20,411 nucleotides of DNA. It comes from Kosmotogaceae bacterium. GTDB lineage: Bacteria; Thermotogota; Thermotogae; Petrotogales; Kosmotogaceae. The stretch is from assembly GCA_003444085.1 (NCBI GenBank), contig DLVL01000141.1, positions 1-20,411 on the forward strand. The letters are read 5' to 3'. Below are positions 6,956-14,983 of the stretch, in pieces. The notes beneath the pieces are model-generated. The model searched no databases, was not told where the DNA came from, and saw only the letters and a list, made by a program, of their open reading frames with translations. Both the position numbers and the translations under genes were made by a program. Position 1 is the stretch's first letter. Each line of letters starts with the position of its first letter.

Positions 6956-6985
6956 CTCGTTGTATTGAAGCGGAGGTGGATGGTC

Positions 6986-8326
6986 TTGATAGAAAGGTAT
7001 GCTCTATCTCCCATGAAAGAGCTGTGGCAGGAGAGCCAGAAGTTCAGTAGATGGCTCACTGTAGAGATTGCTTACCTGAGAGCGCTGGAAGAAGAAGGTG
7101 CAATTCCTGGAGGAACCGCTGCCAAAGTTGAGAAGAACGCAGCCATCGACCTGGAAAGAATACAGGAAATCGAAAGAACAGTGGATCACGATGTCGTTGC
7201 TTTCATAAAGGCAGTCTCCCAGACTCTGGGAGAAGAAGAACGGTTTTTCCACAAGGGTCTAACCTCATCGGACATCGTGGACACCGCACTGTCTTTGGTT
7301 ATGAAAGAAGCTGCTTGCCTGATCCAGGAAGAGCTAAAGAGACTTGCAGAGGTATTGCTGAATACTGCGAAGGTCCATAAGAACACAATCATAGTTGGGC
7401 GAACCCATGGGGTCCATGCGGAACCAACCTCATTTGGTCTCAAGATGCTTGGCTTCTATTCAGAGACACTTCGTAACAGAAGAAGGCTTTCGGCATCGAT
7501 TGAAGAGATTTCTGTTGGGAAGCTAAGCGGAGCTGTGGGGAACTATTCAAGCGTGCATCCAGATACGGAGAGTCGTGCGCTAAGCTTCCTGGGGTTGAAG
7601 CCGTGTGCTGTCTCGACTCAAGTCATTCCCAGGGATATTCACGCGGAGTTCGTCAATACCCTGGCGCTTATAGGCAACGAGATTGAAAGGCTTGCTACGG
7701 AAATACGCCTCCTTCAGAGGACCGAGGTTCTTGAAGTGGAAGAGCCTTTTAAGCAAGGACAGAGAGGCTCTTCGGCCATGCCACACAAGAAAAACCCTGT
7801 TCACAGCGAGCGTCTTTCAGGGCTCGCTCGTCTGCTGAGGTCTTACACCGTTGCAGCTGGCGAAAACACTGTTCTGTGGCACGAGAGGGATATCTCTCAC
7901 TCTTCTGCTGAAAGAGTAATCATCCCAGATGCAACTCAGCTGTTGTTTTTCATGCTCCGGGAAATAGTGGAGATTGTCTCACACCTGTTTGTGAATGAAG
8001 AGAGGATGAGAGAGAACCTTTCGTTTTCATATGGACTCGTATTCTCTCACCAGGTCATGATAAAGCTGATCGAAAAGGGTCTTAGCAGAGAACGCGCTTA
8101 CGAGATCGTCCAGAGAGAATCGCTTGAGTCCTGGAAGAGTAAGGAGCCATTCATCGAGCGAATCAAGAGAGCACCGGAAATTACGAGCATCATGGATACT
8201 TTGGAGATAGAAAAGCTCTTCGATCCTTCTTTCTATTTGAGAAACGTGGATGAAGTTTTCAGAAGATTTGAGAACGGAAGTGATAGTTATGAAGAAGATT
8301 GCGATAATCGGGACACAATGGGGTGA
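6986..8326 (+). CDS. purB: Adenylosuccinate lyase
   Basis: This enzyme of the fumarase/aspartase superfamily acts twice in purine synthesis: it cleaves SAICAR to AICAR and adenylosuccinate to AMP, releasing fumarate. The product is 446 residues, within the family's usual length. Active-site features are His68 (HDV), TSSD (93-96), GRTHG with His141, and the signature GSSAMPHKKNP (261-271) with the catalytic serine on a mobile loop. I chose TTG at 6986 because it gives the family-like start MIERYALSPM and sits 9 nt after GGAGG. An ATG at 6980 is only 3 nt from that site and so less likely. The 3' end runs 38 nt into purA in another frame, giving a short tail (EDCDNRDTMG) that is probably not conserved. 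Confidence 0.97.
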   Translation: MIERYALSPMKELWQESQKFSRWLTVEIAYLRALEEEGAIPGGTAAKVEKNAAIDLERIQEIERTVDHDVVAFIKAVSQTLGEEERFFHKGLTSSDIVDTALSLVMKEAACLIQEELKRLAEVLLNTAKVHKNTIIVGRTHGVHAEPTSFGLKMLGFYSETLRNRRRLSASIEEISVGKLSGAVGNYSSVHPDTESRALSFLGLKPCAVSTQVIPRDIHAEFVNTLALIGNEIERLATEIRLLQRTEVLEVEEPFKQGQRGSSAMPHKKNPVHSERLSGLARLLRSYTVAAGENTVLWHERDISHSSAERVIIPDATQLLFFMLREIVEIVSHLFVNEERMRENLSFSYGLVFSHQVMIKLIEKGLSRERAYEIVQRESLESWKSKEPFIERIKRAPEITSIMDTLEIEKLFDPSFYLRNVDEVFRRFENGSDSYEEDCDNRDTMG

Positions 8327-9530
8327 TGAAGGTAAAGGGAAGATTGTAAACTACTTCTCTTCAGATTTCGACTGGGTCGTACGCTATTCAGGCGGTGCCA
8401 ACGCGGGGCACACCATCTATTTTGACGGGACCCAGTATGTGAACCATCTACTTCCGTCTTTGCACCCGCAATCGGATACAAAAGGCTTTCTGGGTGCGGG
8501 AATGGTGATAGATCTTGGGCAGTTGATCGGAGAGATCAGGGTAATGACAGGCAGGACCGAAGGCTTTGCCGAACGCATATACATTGATCCAGAGGCCTTT
8601 ATGGTGCTGCCCTGGCATAAACAGGAAGACGCCTTCCAGGAAGAGCAAGCTTCTCACCCCATAGGAACTACACGAAGAGGGATTGGCCCTGCTTACACGG
8701 ATAAGGTGTCCAGAAAAGGAATCAAGATATACTGGCTGTTCGAGGAAGACGTTCTTTTAGAGCTACTTAAGCGCATCTATACAGAGAAGCGAAGTCGTTA
8801 TGGTGAAGCCGTGCTCAATGAACCGGAGGAAGTTGCAAGAAGCCTGATCAGTCAGAGGCAGGAACTCGTTGATCTTGGCGTTCATTTTGCGTCTTCACTT
8901 GATGTTTCGAAGCGTTTACGAGAAGAGTCTGTCCTCTTTGAGGGGGCCCAGGGAGTGTTGCTCGATCTGGATTTCGGCACATATCCCTACGTTACTTCTT
9001 CTTCCTGCCTGGCTCACGGGATAGCTGTTACTGGCTTCTCGCCATCTGAACTCGATGAGGTCTTTGGTGTGGTGAAAGCCTATACAACCAGGGTGGGGAC
9101 CGGGCCGTTCCCTACTGAAGAGAGAAGTGATATCACGTCAAGGATCCGCGAGAAGGGAAGAGAATACGGAGCTACCACCGGAAGGCCCAGAAGAGTGGGA
9201 TGGCTTGATCTTCCTGCGCTAAGGTACGCATGTGAGAGATCTTCAGTAGACTCATTGATTATGACAAAAGCAGATGTCCTCGCAGGAATCGGGGATATAA
9301 AAGTGTGTAGAGCATACAGGACAGGTGACGGGATCACCGAAATGCCCGCCTCCTCCCACGATTTCTTCGGGGCCGAGCCCTTATATGAAACACTTCCCGG
9401 GTGGAAAGACATTGAAGATTCTTCTTTTGCCAGGTTTGTGGAGTATGTTGAGATGGCTGTCAAACGGCAGATCACCTACATATCGTTTGGCCCCGAGACT
9501 GATAAGGTCTATCATAGGAATGAGATATAA
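8289..9530 (+). CDS. purA: Adenylosuccinate synthetase
   Basis: It joins IMP and aspartate using GTP to make adenylosuccinate, the substrate of the PurB encoded just upstream. The protein has 413 residues. Diagnostic elements are WGDEGKGK (11-18) with catalytic Asp13, GGANAGHT with His41 (the usual form is GGxNAGHT), IGTTRRGIGP (125-134) in the IMP-binding region, FEGAQG, TRVGTGPFPTE and TTGRPRRVGW. The ATG at 8289 is chosen because it begins MKKIAIIG exactly at the first strand. Only a weak GGAAG lies 8 nt upstream, within purB, and upstream in-frame codons give no family-like extension. Translation probably depends on coupling to purB. No terminator follows before 9651. Confidence 0.97.
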   Translation: MKKIAIIGTQWGDEGKGKIVNYFSSDFDWVVRYSGGANAGHTIYFDGTQYVNHLLPSLHPQSDTKGFLGAGMVIDLGQLIGEIRVMTGRTEGFAERIYIDPEAFMVLPWHKQEDAFQEEQASHPIGTTRRGIGPAYTDKVSRKGIKIYWLFEEDVLLELLKRIYTEKRSRYGEAVLNEPEEVARSLISQRQELVDLGVHFASSLDVSKRLREESVLFEGAQGVLLDLDFGTYPYVTSSSCLAHGIAVTGFSPSELDEVFGVVKAYTTRVGTGPFPTEERSDITSRIREKGREYGATTGRPRRVGWLDLPALRYACERSSVDSLIMTKADVLAGIGDIKVCRAYRTGDGITEMPASSHDFFGAEPLYETLPGWKDIEDSSFARFVEYVEMAVKRQITYISFGPETDKVYHRNEI

Positions 9531-9615
9531 ACGAAAGCTGATCCCTGTAAGATGAGTGAGTAGAGTATTCAGTGGGAGCTATGCAGCAGTCTGTTCTCAC
9601 TTAGCGATGCAGTTG

Positions 9616-9624
9616 TGGTAATAT
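9616..9624 (+). promoter_or_regulatory. Possible extended -10 promoter before the response regulator
   Basis: TGGTAATAT is a TGn-extended -10 with TAATAT. No matching -35 is seen. It lies in the 120-nt gap between purA (stop 9530) and the response regulator (start 9651), where I see no clear terminator, so purBA read-through is also possible. Confidence 0.35.
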
Positions 9625-9650
9625 CTTCTTTGTGGCTCGGGGGTGATCTC

Positions 9651-10259
9651 ATGCCTATTATCTACGCGGTCGACGATGAAATGAACGTCAGAAGGCTTAT
9701 TCGTCAGACCATGGAGAGTGAAGGCTACGAAGTCGACACGTTTGCTACAGCAGAAGAGGCCCTGGAGGCGATCCAAACTCGGCAACCTGATGTGGTTTTC
9801 TGTGATATCTCACTGCCAGCAATGGATGGCATTGAATTCATAAAGACGGTGAATGACAAAGCATACGACTTCCGCATAATCGTTATTTCCTCGGTTACTT
9901 CGGTGGAAGCGATAAGGTCTGCTTTCCGCCTCGGAATTTGTGATTTCATTACAAAACCCTTTACTCCCCAGGAACTAAAAGACAGTATTGAAAAGTGCTT
10001 TAAGAGTGAAGAGAGTCTTCAGAAGCGTTCCAGGGAAATAAGGAAACTCATCGATCAGAAGAAGTACCACAAGGCTGCTCAGCTGACCAGGAAACTATTC
10101 TTTGATTATCCGGAATCTGCCTTACCTCATCTTCTGATGGGACTGGTAGTGAAGAAGGACCACCCAAAGACAGCAGCAAAGCATTTCAGGGCAGCCGTTG
10201 CCATGGACGACACACTGAAAGAAGCGGAGTCCGAACTGAAATCCCTTGGAGTAGAATGA
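9651..10259 (+). CDS. Response regulator with receiver domain and helical/TPR-like C-terminal tail
   Basis: A 202-residue protein. The N-terminal receiver domain (about 1-118) has the acidic pair Asp8-Asp9, the phospho-acceptor Asp52 (FCDISLPAMDG), Ser80/Ser81 at the switch position and Lys102 (TKPFTP). The C-terminal part (about 125-200) is not a DNA-binding output. It reads like one or two TPR-type helical pairs (KKYHKAAQLTRKLFFDYPESALPHLLMG and TAAKHFRAAVAMDDTLKEAESEL), so it probably works by protein contact. No histidine kinase is nearby. The ATG at 9651 has GGGGGTGA upstream. The stop is 1 nt before the GTG of the next gene, so it belongs to the trk operon. A role in controlling potassium uptake is inferred from position only. 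Confidence 0.88.
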   Translation: MPIIYAVDDEMNVRRLIRQTMESEGYEVDTFATAEEALEAIQTRQPDVVFCDISLPAMDGIEFIKTVNDKAYDFRIIVISSVTSVEAIRSAFRLGICDFITKPFTPQELKDSIEKCFKSEESLQKRSREIRKLIDQKKYHKAAQLTRKLFFDYPESALPHLLMGLVVKKDHPKTAAKHFRAAVAMDDTLKEAESELKSLGVE

Positions 10260-10260
10260 C

Positions 10261-10710
10261 GTGGCTATTATCAAAGGAACGGTCAAGAAGAAAGAGTATT
10301 ACATTGTGATAATCGGTTGTGGGAGGCTGGGTTCGCGAATCGCGAGCCTTCTTTCATCACAGGGACACAGTGTCGTGGTTGTTGATAGGGACGAGGATGC
10401 CCTGCAAGCACTCTCATACGAGTTCTCCGGCTTCACCATATTGGGAGAAGCCACTGAACTGGACACCCTCAAAAACGCGAAGCTCGACAAAGCAGATATT
10501 GCGCTCGTCCTTTCACCTGACGACAACACGAACATAATGATTGCCCTAGTTGCTAAGGAATACTTCAGCACCCCGAGGGTTATCGCGCGAGTATACGATC
10601 CCAATAACCTGGAGGTCTTCTCTCAATTCGGTATTGAGATTATTTGCCCAACGCTTCTGGCTGTTGAAAGCATCAAGGAGGCACTAGAAATCGCAGGTGA
10701 TGAGTCATGA
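10261..10710 (+). CDS. TrkA-like RCK_N-domain protein, short form
   Basis: A cytoplasmic nucleotide-binding regulatory subunit for a Trk/Ktr-type potassium channel. In 149 residues it contains one Rossmann-like RCK_N domain with an intact GxGxxG (GCGRLG, 19-24), the acidic end of beta-2 (VVDRDE), and a C-terminal part ending LAVESIKEALEIAG. There is no RCK_C domain, unlike most KtrA/TrkA proteins. The start is GTG at 10261, immediately after the preceding stop (TGAC then GTG). The 3' end overlaps the next gene by ATGA (10707-10710). It probably assembles with the longer subunit encoded next. Confidence 0.9.
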   Translation: MAIIKGTVKKKEYYIVIIGCGRLGSRIASLLSSQGHSVVVVDRDEDALQALSYEFSGFTILGEATELDTLKNAKLDKADIALVLSPDDNTNIMIALVAKEYFSTPRVIARVYDPNNLEVFSQFGIEIICPTLLAVESIKEALEIAGDES

Positions 10711-11366
10711 AGGTGGTTATGGTCGGAGGACGGAATATCGCCTACCATTTGACAAGGACCTTTCTCAACAAAGGGCACAATGTGATAGTCGTGAACAGGG
10801 ACGAATCCTTCTGTGCAGACATGGCCAAGAAGTTCAGGGCAACCGTTATTCACGGAGACGGTAGTGACAGGCATGTTATCGAACAGCTCGAACTCGCAAA
10901 AGATGATCTATTTGTTGCTCTAACAATGCACGATTCAGACAACCTGGTCTCTTGCCTGTTGGCGAAACAGGCTTTTGACATAGAGAACACCGCTGCTCTG
11001 GTCAACGATCCTGACAATAAAGAGGTGTTCCGGAGGATGGGCATTCACACCGTTGTCAGTCCCACGGAGATACTGGCGACCGCAATAGAAGACAGTATGC
11101 TGAGAGAGGAAATCGTCAACATCTTTCCGAATTCTGACAAAGTTGCCATATTCAGGGTCCAGATCAAAGAGGGGGCTCCGGTTCTCGGAAAGAAGATCAG
11201 AGAGGCAGAGATTCCCGAAGAAGGTGTAATCGGTGCAATCTTAAGAGGAAGAGATGTTGTAATCCCCAGAGGGGATACAATGATTGAGGAACAGGATGTT
11301 CTAATTGTCCTCATGAATGCCAAAGCACAGACCCGGGTACTCGAGAGGTTGATTGGAGAAGAGTAA
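10707..11366 (+). CDS. TrkA-like potassium uptake subunit with RCK_N and RCK_C domains
   Basis: A 219-residue regulatory subunit: RCK_N at about 1-125, then RCK_C at about 135-217 (from VAIFRVQIKEGAPVLGKKI through DVLIVLMNAK). The glycine motif is altered to VGGRNIA, lacking the standard GxGxxG spacing kept in the neighbouring short subunit, so nucleotide binding may differ or be lost. VVNRDE at the end of beta-2 is kept. It overlaps the upstream gene by ATGA and shares one base with the trkH start (TAATG), a pattern that favours fixed-ratio synthesis of a hetero-oligomeric gating ring. Confidence 0.92.
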   Translation: MKVVMVGGRNIAYHLTRTFLNKGHNVIVVNRDESFCADMAKKFRATVIHGDGSDRHVIEQLELAKDDLFVALTMHDSDNLVSCLLAKQAFDIENTAALVNDPDNKEVFRRMGIHTVVSPTEILATAIEDSMLREEIVNIFPNSDKVAIFRVQIKEGAPVLGKKIREAEIPEEGVIGAILRGRDVVIPRGDTMIEEQDVLIVLMNAKAQTRVLERLIGEE

Positions 11367-12853
11367 TGACTTCGATGTCTCTTAGGGAACGTTATAGGGT
11401 GATATTCGGTTACGTGGGGAACCTCTTTGTATTCTTTCCTTTACTGCTGATGATACCGGTTTTCTTTACTCTTTTATTCTCAGAAGAAATCTCTCACACC
11501 CTTCCTTTTCTCATTTCAGCCGCAATTGCGTTTGCATTTGGGTTCATGCTCAAAACATCAACAAGAGTGAAGCCAAGAACCCCAATAACTCCACAGGAAG
11601 CCCCGATAATTGTAGTTATTGCATGGATAATGTCCATAGTTTTTTCCGCGTTGCCTTTCGTATTTGGCGGTCTTCTGGATTTCTCCAGAGGTGTTTTTGA
11701 AGCGACGAGTGGCTGGACAACAACAGGACTGACCATGTTTGAAGAAGAGACTGTTCCGCGGGCCTTTCTTCTTTGGCGGAGTCTCATGCAGTTCTTTGGT
11801 GGAGCCGGTTTTGCCGTGATCATGATGTCAGCGATTCTTGGTCCCAGTGGCTTCAATTTGTATCATGCGGAAGGGCGTGTTGATAACCTTGTACCCAACA
11901 TCAGGCGTTCTATCAATACCATCCTCCTTATATATTCGAGCTACACTGCAGCAGGATTTGTCATGTACGTTATCGCGGGAATGCCCTGGTTCGACTCGCT
12001 TAATCATGCTCTCACTGCTCTTGCCACTGGAGGCTTTTCAACGAGAAACGCTTCGATCGGAGCCTTCAACAGTCCTGCCATAGAGAGTATCACCATCGTC
12101 CTGATGGTCCTCGGTGCGACCGGCTTTGGCGTTCATTATGCGTTCTGGAAAGGCAATTTCGGAGCACTCAAGAAAAATGGTGAGTGGAAGACACTCGGGG
12201 TACTGCTCCTGATTGCCATTCCGTTTCTTATGTTCAGTGCAGTCGGTGGACTATTCGCTGGTTTTTCTGACAGTTTCAGGTACACAACGTTTCAGGCCGT
12301 GTCAGCTCTGACCGGCACCGGATTTTCAACAGCTGATCTTGTTCCCTGGCCTTCAGTTGGGTTATATGTCCTTGCACTTCTAATGATATGTGGTGGTATG
12401 ATGGATTCCACATCAGGTGGAATCAAGCAGTATAGAATCTATGTGGTATTCAAGTTCGTGATAAATGAAATCAAACGTATGCTCTTACCCAGGAGTGCTG
12501 TCACCCGGGTTGAGATCTGGAAAGCAGAGACAAAGAACTACCTTGACGATCTGATGCTCAAAGAGATTCTCCTTGTCATGACGTTCTACGTTGTTACACT
12601 CCTGATCGGTGTCGGGATAATATCAGGCTATGGGTACTCTTTGAGCTTCTCGCTTTTTGAGTTTTCTTCTGCCTTGAACACTGTAGGGCTCTCAGTAGGA
12701 ATAACAGGTCCCGATGCTCCTTTGGGGATCATCTGGACCCAGACAGCAGGCATGTTCCTGGGCAGACTGGAATTCATAGTGGTGATCTTTGCGTTCTCGA
12801 GGTTCTTCAAAGATGCTGGAACATCTCTGAAGGCAAAAAAGAGGAGTGATTGA
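11366..12853 (+). CDS. trkH: TrkH/KtrB-family potassium channel subunit
   Basis: An integral membrane protein of 495 residues with the fourfold M1-P-M2 repeat of the Trk/Ktr/HKT superfamily. All four pore loops are visible with their selectivity-filter glycines: TSGWTTTGLT, ALATGGFST, ALTGTGFSTADL and ALNTVGLSVG. The conserved GGMMDSTSGGIKQYR segment between the third and fourth repeats is also present, as are two N-terminal hydrophobic helices typical of TrkH over KtrB. It would carry potassium inward through the cytoplasmic membrane under control of the two RCK subunits upstream. The ATG at 11366 overlaps the preceding stop by one base and has GGAGAAGAG before it. Confidence 0.96.
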   Translation: MTSMSLRERYRVIFGYVGNLFVFFPLLLMIPVFFTLLFSEEISHTLPFLISAAIAFAFGFMLKTSTRVKPRTPITPQEAPIIVVIAWIMSIVFSALPFVFGGLLDFSRGVFEATSGWTTTGLTMFEEETVPRAFLLWRSLMQFFGGAGFAVIMMSAILGPSGFNLYHAEGRVDNLVPNIRRSINTILLIYSSYTAAGFVMYVIAGMPWFDSLNHALTALATGGFSTRNASIGAFNSPAIESITIVLMVLGATGFGVHYAFWKGNFGALKKNGEWKTLGVLLLIAIPFLMFSAVGGLFAGFSDSFRYTTFQAVSALTGTGFSTADLVPWPSVGLYVLALLMICGGMMDSTSGGIKQYRIYVVFKFVINEIKRMLLPRSAVTRVEIWKAETKNYLDDLMLKEILLVMTFYVVTLLIGVGIISGYGYSLSFSLFEFSSALNTVGLSVGITGPDAPLGIIWTQTAGMFLGRLEFIVVIFAFSRFFKDAGTSLKAKKRSD

Positions 12854-14114
12854 GATAATTAACAGACCCAAAGGCACACAGGACATTCTTCCTGATGAAA
12901 TTGAGTTGTGGCATTACATTGAGGAAACCATAAGAAGCCTCACACAGCTTTACTCATTCAGTGAGATAAGAACGCCAATATTTGAAGCCACAGAGCTTTT
13001 TGAGCGAAGCGTGGGAGAGACGACGGATGTTGTGCAGAAAGAGATGTACACATTCATGGACAAGGGTGGAAGATCTGTCACATTGAGACCCGAAGCAACC
13101 GCGTGTATCGTTCGTGCGTATATGGAAAACGGAATGATCAACCAGGGAGCCCCCAGGAAACTCTACTACATGGGACCGATGTTCAGATACGAGAGGCCAC
13201 AAGCTGGCAGACTGAGACAATTTCATCAGTTTGGAATAGAGACGATAGGATCTGCGCACCCCACGGCAGATTTTGAAGTCATCGAGTTCTCAGTTGCACT
13301 TTTGCGTCAGCTAAAGCTTGAAGAGACAAAGCTCACCATTAACTCCATAGGCTGTCAGAAGTGCAGGCCGCAATACAGAGAAGCCCTGAAAGCTTACTAT
13401 TTAGAAAAGCTGAACAACCTGTGCGAGGACTGTCAAAGACGTTATGAAGTGAACGTCCTCAGGCTTCTTGACTGTAAAGTGGACAAAGAAGCCACTGCCG
13501 GTGCTCCCAGCATACTGGACTACCTGTGTGATGAGTGTGCCGAACATTTCGATCAGGTGAAGGACCTCCTTGTCAAGGCCAGCATCGAATACGAGATCGA
13601 TCCGAGGCTGGTTAGAGGACTCGATTATTACACAAGGACAGCCTTTGAAATCAATACGGCTGCTCTTGGTGGGCAGAGCCAGATTCTGGGTGGCGGACGA
13701 TATGACGGTCTTGGTGAGTTTTTGGGAGGAAAACCGATCCCTGCTGTGGGATTTGCCGCTGGCCTGGAACGCATTGTCATGCTGCTGAAGAAACAGAGAC
13801 TCGACATTGAAGCAGAAGAAGGAATGCTGGTTTCTATCCTCCCACTTGGCGATGCCGTGTTTCACCATGCATTTGATTTTGCATCGAGAATAAGAAGAAG
13901 AGGGATTCCAGTATTTGTCGATGTGATGAACCGGAACCTCAGTAATCGACTCAAACATGCAGGGCGAATAGGCACACGGCTTGCCGTCGTGTTTGGTGAC
14001 AACGAGCTGGAAGCCAGCATAGTAACCGTCAAGAACATGATTGATGGCAGCCAGGCACAAGTTGATGCAGCGTATCTTGAGGACTACATTGAAGAGAAAC
14101 TTGAGTTGAGCTAG
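12846..14114 (+). CDS. hisS: Histidyl-tRNA synthetase
   Basis: A class II aminoacyl-tRNA synthetase of 422 residues that charges tRNA-His. The N-terminal RPKGTQDILPDE and TELFERSVGETTDVVQKEMYTF are diagnostic. Motif 2 is FRYERPQAGRLRQFHQFG (113-130), the histidine-specific GLDYYTRT is at 258-265, and motif 3 contains AAGLERI (304-310). The insertion domain carries CxxC pairs at 170/173, 193/196 and 228/231. The C-terminal anticodon-binding domain begins near residue 327. The listed GTG start overlaps the trkH end by 8 nt, but GAGGA lies directly against it. An in-frame ATA at 12855, 8 nt after GAGGAG, is better spaced, so the start is uncertain by a few codons. Confidence 0.96.
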   Translation: MIEIINRPKGTQDILPDEIELWHYIEETIRSLTQLYSFSEIRTPIFEATELFERSVGETTDVVQKEMYTFMDKGGRSVTLRPEATACIVRAYMENGMINQGAPRKLYYMGPMFRYERPQAGRLRQFHQFGIETIGSAHPTADFEVIEFSVALLRQLKLEETKLTINSIGCQKCRPQYREALKAYYLEKLNNLCEDCQRRYEVNVLRLLDCKVDKEATAGAPSILDYLCDECAEHFDQVKDLLVKASIEYEIDPRLVRGLDYYTRTAFEINTAALGGQSQILGGGRYDGLGEFLGGKPIPAVGFAAGLERIVMLLKKQRLDIEAEEGMLVSILPLGDAVFHHAFDFASRIRRRGIPVFVDVMNRNLSNRLKHAGRIGTRLAVVFGDNELEASIVTVKNMIDGSQAQVDAAYLEDYIEEKLELS

Positions 14115-14176
14115 GTTTTCAGCAGTTATCTCCGAGAGTCTATAAAAGAACAGACGCGCTAATCCCTTATAATCTC

Positions 14177-14206
14177 TTGTAATCCCCCGAGTAGCCGTGA
14201 TATAAT
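14177..14206 (+). promoter_or_regulatory. Promoter of the DUF4912-GH57 operon
   Basis: TTGTAA (14177-14182), an 18-nt spacer and a perfect TATAAT (14201-14206) preceded by TGA as an extended -10. Predicted transcription start is near 14213, about 24 nt before the ATG with GGGAGGG in between. A second TATAAT at 14168-14173 has no matching -35. Confidence 0.82.
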
Positions 14207-14236
14207 TACTTGTGAATTCAAGGGAGGGATAACAAT

Positions 14237-14983
14237 ATGGACAGAAGAGAAATGGAAGCGTTCCTGGACAGTGAGCCATCTATACAGGATCTCAGGCGCT
14301 ATGCAAAAATGCTGGGGTTGCGACTGAAAAGAAGAATGAAGAAGAGAGAGATTGTCAAACTCATAAGAAATGGTGCCAAGGATATGCCATCATCTTCGGA
14401 ATCTTCTGTAGTCGGACCGATCGAAGAACCGGTCTATCCATCGAAGCCCGATTCATTTCCTCTTCCTGACTCTTACGGAAGAGACAAACTGATGCTCATG
14501 CCGATAAACCCAAAATGGATGCACCTGTGCTGGGACTTCTCTAAAGAGACGCTGGAGAAGATCAGCCAAAGTGGCAAAGATCTCGTTCTCAGAATTCACG
14601 ATGTGACATCGATCATTTTCAGTGGTTCGACATCCAACAAAACGAAAGTGATAAACATTGCCTATGGTGCCATGGACTGGTACCTCGATGTAGAAGCTTC
14701 AGATGCAGACTATATTGCTGAACTTGGCTACTTCAATGACGATTACGTGTTTGTACCACTCATCCGATCCAACGTGGCAAGAACTCCTGCAGATTATCCA
14801 AAATTCGCTGAGACCGAGACCTGGTTAGATCTGAAGAAGAAGAGAAGAGAAGCCAGGCCTGTTAGCGAGGCTTTCATGTCTGACGCGATCAGAGCATCGA
14901 GTTCAGCGAGGATGGGAAATCCGAGTTCTGAGGAATACCTCAATTACCTTGCAAAGAGCGCCAGTGGAGGTGGGCGAAGATGA
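14237..14983 (+). CDS. DUF4912-domain protein with SAP/Rho-N-like N-terminus
   Basis: A 248-residue protein. Residues about 14-45 (SIQDLRRYAKMLGLRLKRR then MKKREIVKLI) resemble the helix-extended-helix of SAP or Rho N-terminal domains, which can bind nucleic acid. A Ser/Pro-rich linker (about 50-75) follows. The DUF4912 core (about 78-200) has the typical YGRDKLMLMPINPKWMHLCWDF start, then LVLRIHDVTSI and the DWYLDV and YIAELGYF strands. The tail is Ser/Gly/Arg-rich. The function of DUF4912 is not established. The stop overlaps the GH57 start as ATGA (14980-14983), so a link to glucan metabolism, perhaps polysaccharide binding, is a reasonable inference. The ATG at 14237 has GGGAGGG upstream. 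Confidence 0.88.
   Translation: MDRREMEAFLDSEPSIQDLRRYAKMLGLRLKRRMKKREIVKLIRNGAKDMPSSSESSVVGPIEEPVYPSKPDSFPLPDSYGRDKLMLMPINPKWMHLCWDFSKETLEKISQSGKDLVLRIHDVTSIIFSGSTSNKTKVINIAYGAMDWYLDVEASDADYIAELGYFNDDYVFVPLIRSNVARTPADYPKFAETETWLDLKKKRREARPVSEAFMSDAIRASSSARMGNPSSEEYLNYLAKSASGGGRR

Noticed and set aside
6843..6985. Possible purine riboswitch before purB
   Set aside because: The predicted leader is only a few tens of bases and I see no conserved three-way-junction sequence.
9531..9650. Possible terminator between purA and the response regulator (AGTGGGAG with CTCACT)
   Set aside because: Short, imperfect pairing with a long loop and no T-run; not enough to call.
13401..14279. 292-residue minus-strand frame opposite hisS
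   Set aside because: Long, but antisense to the conserved HisRS catalytic and anticodon domains, with no recognisable motif and crossing the promoter of the next operon.
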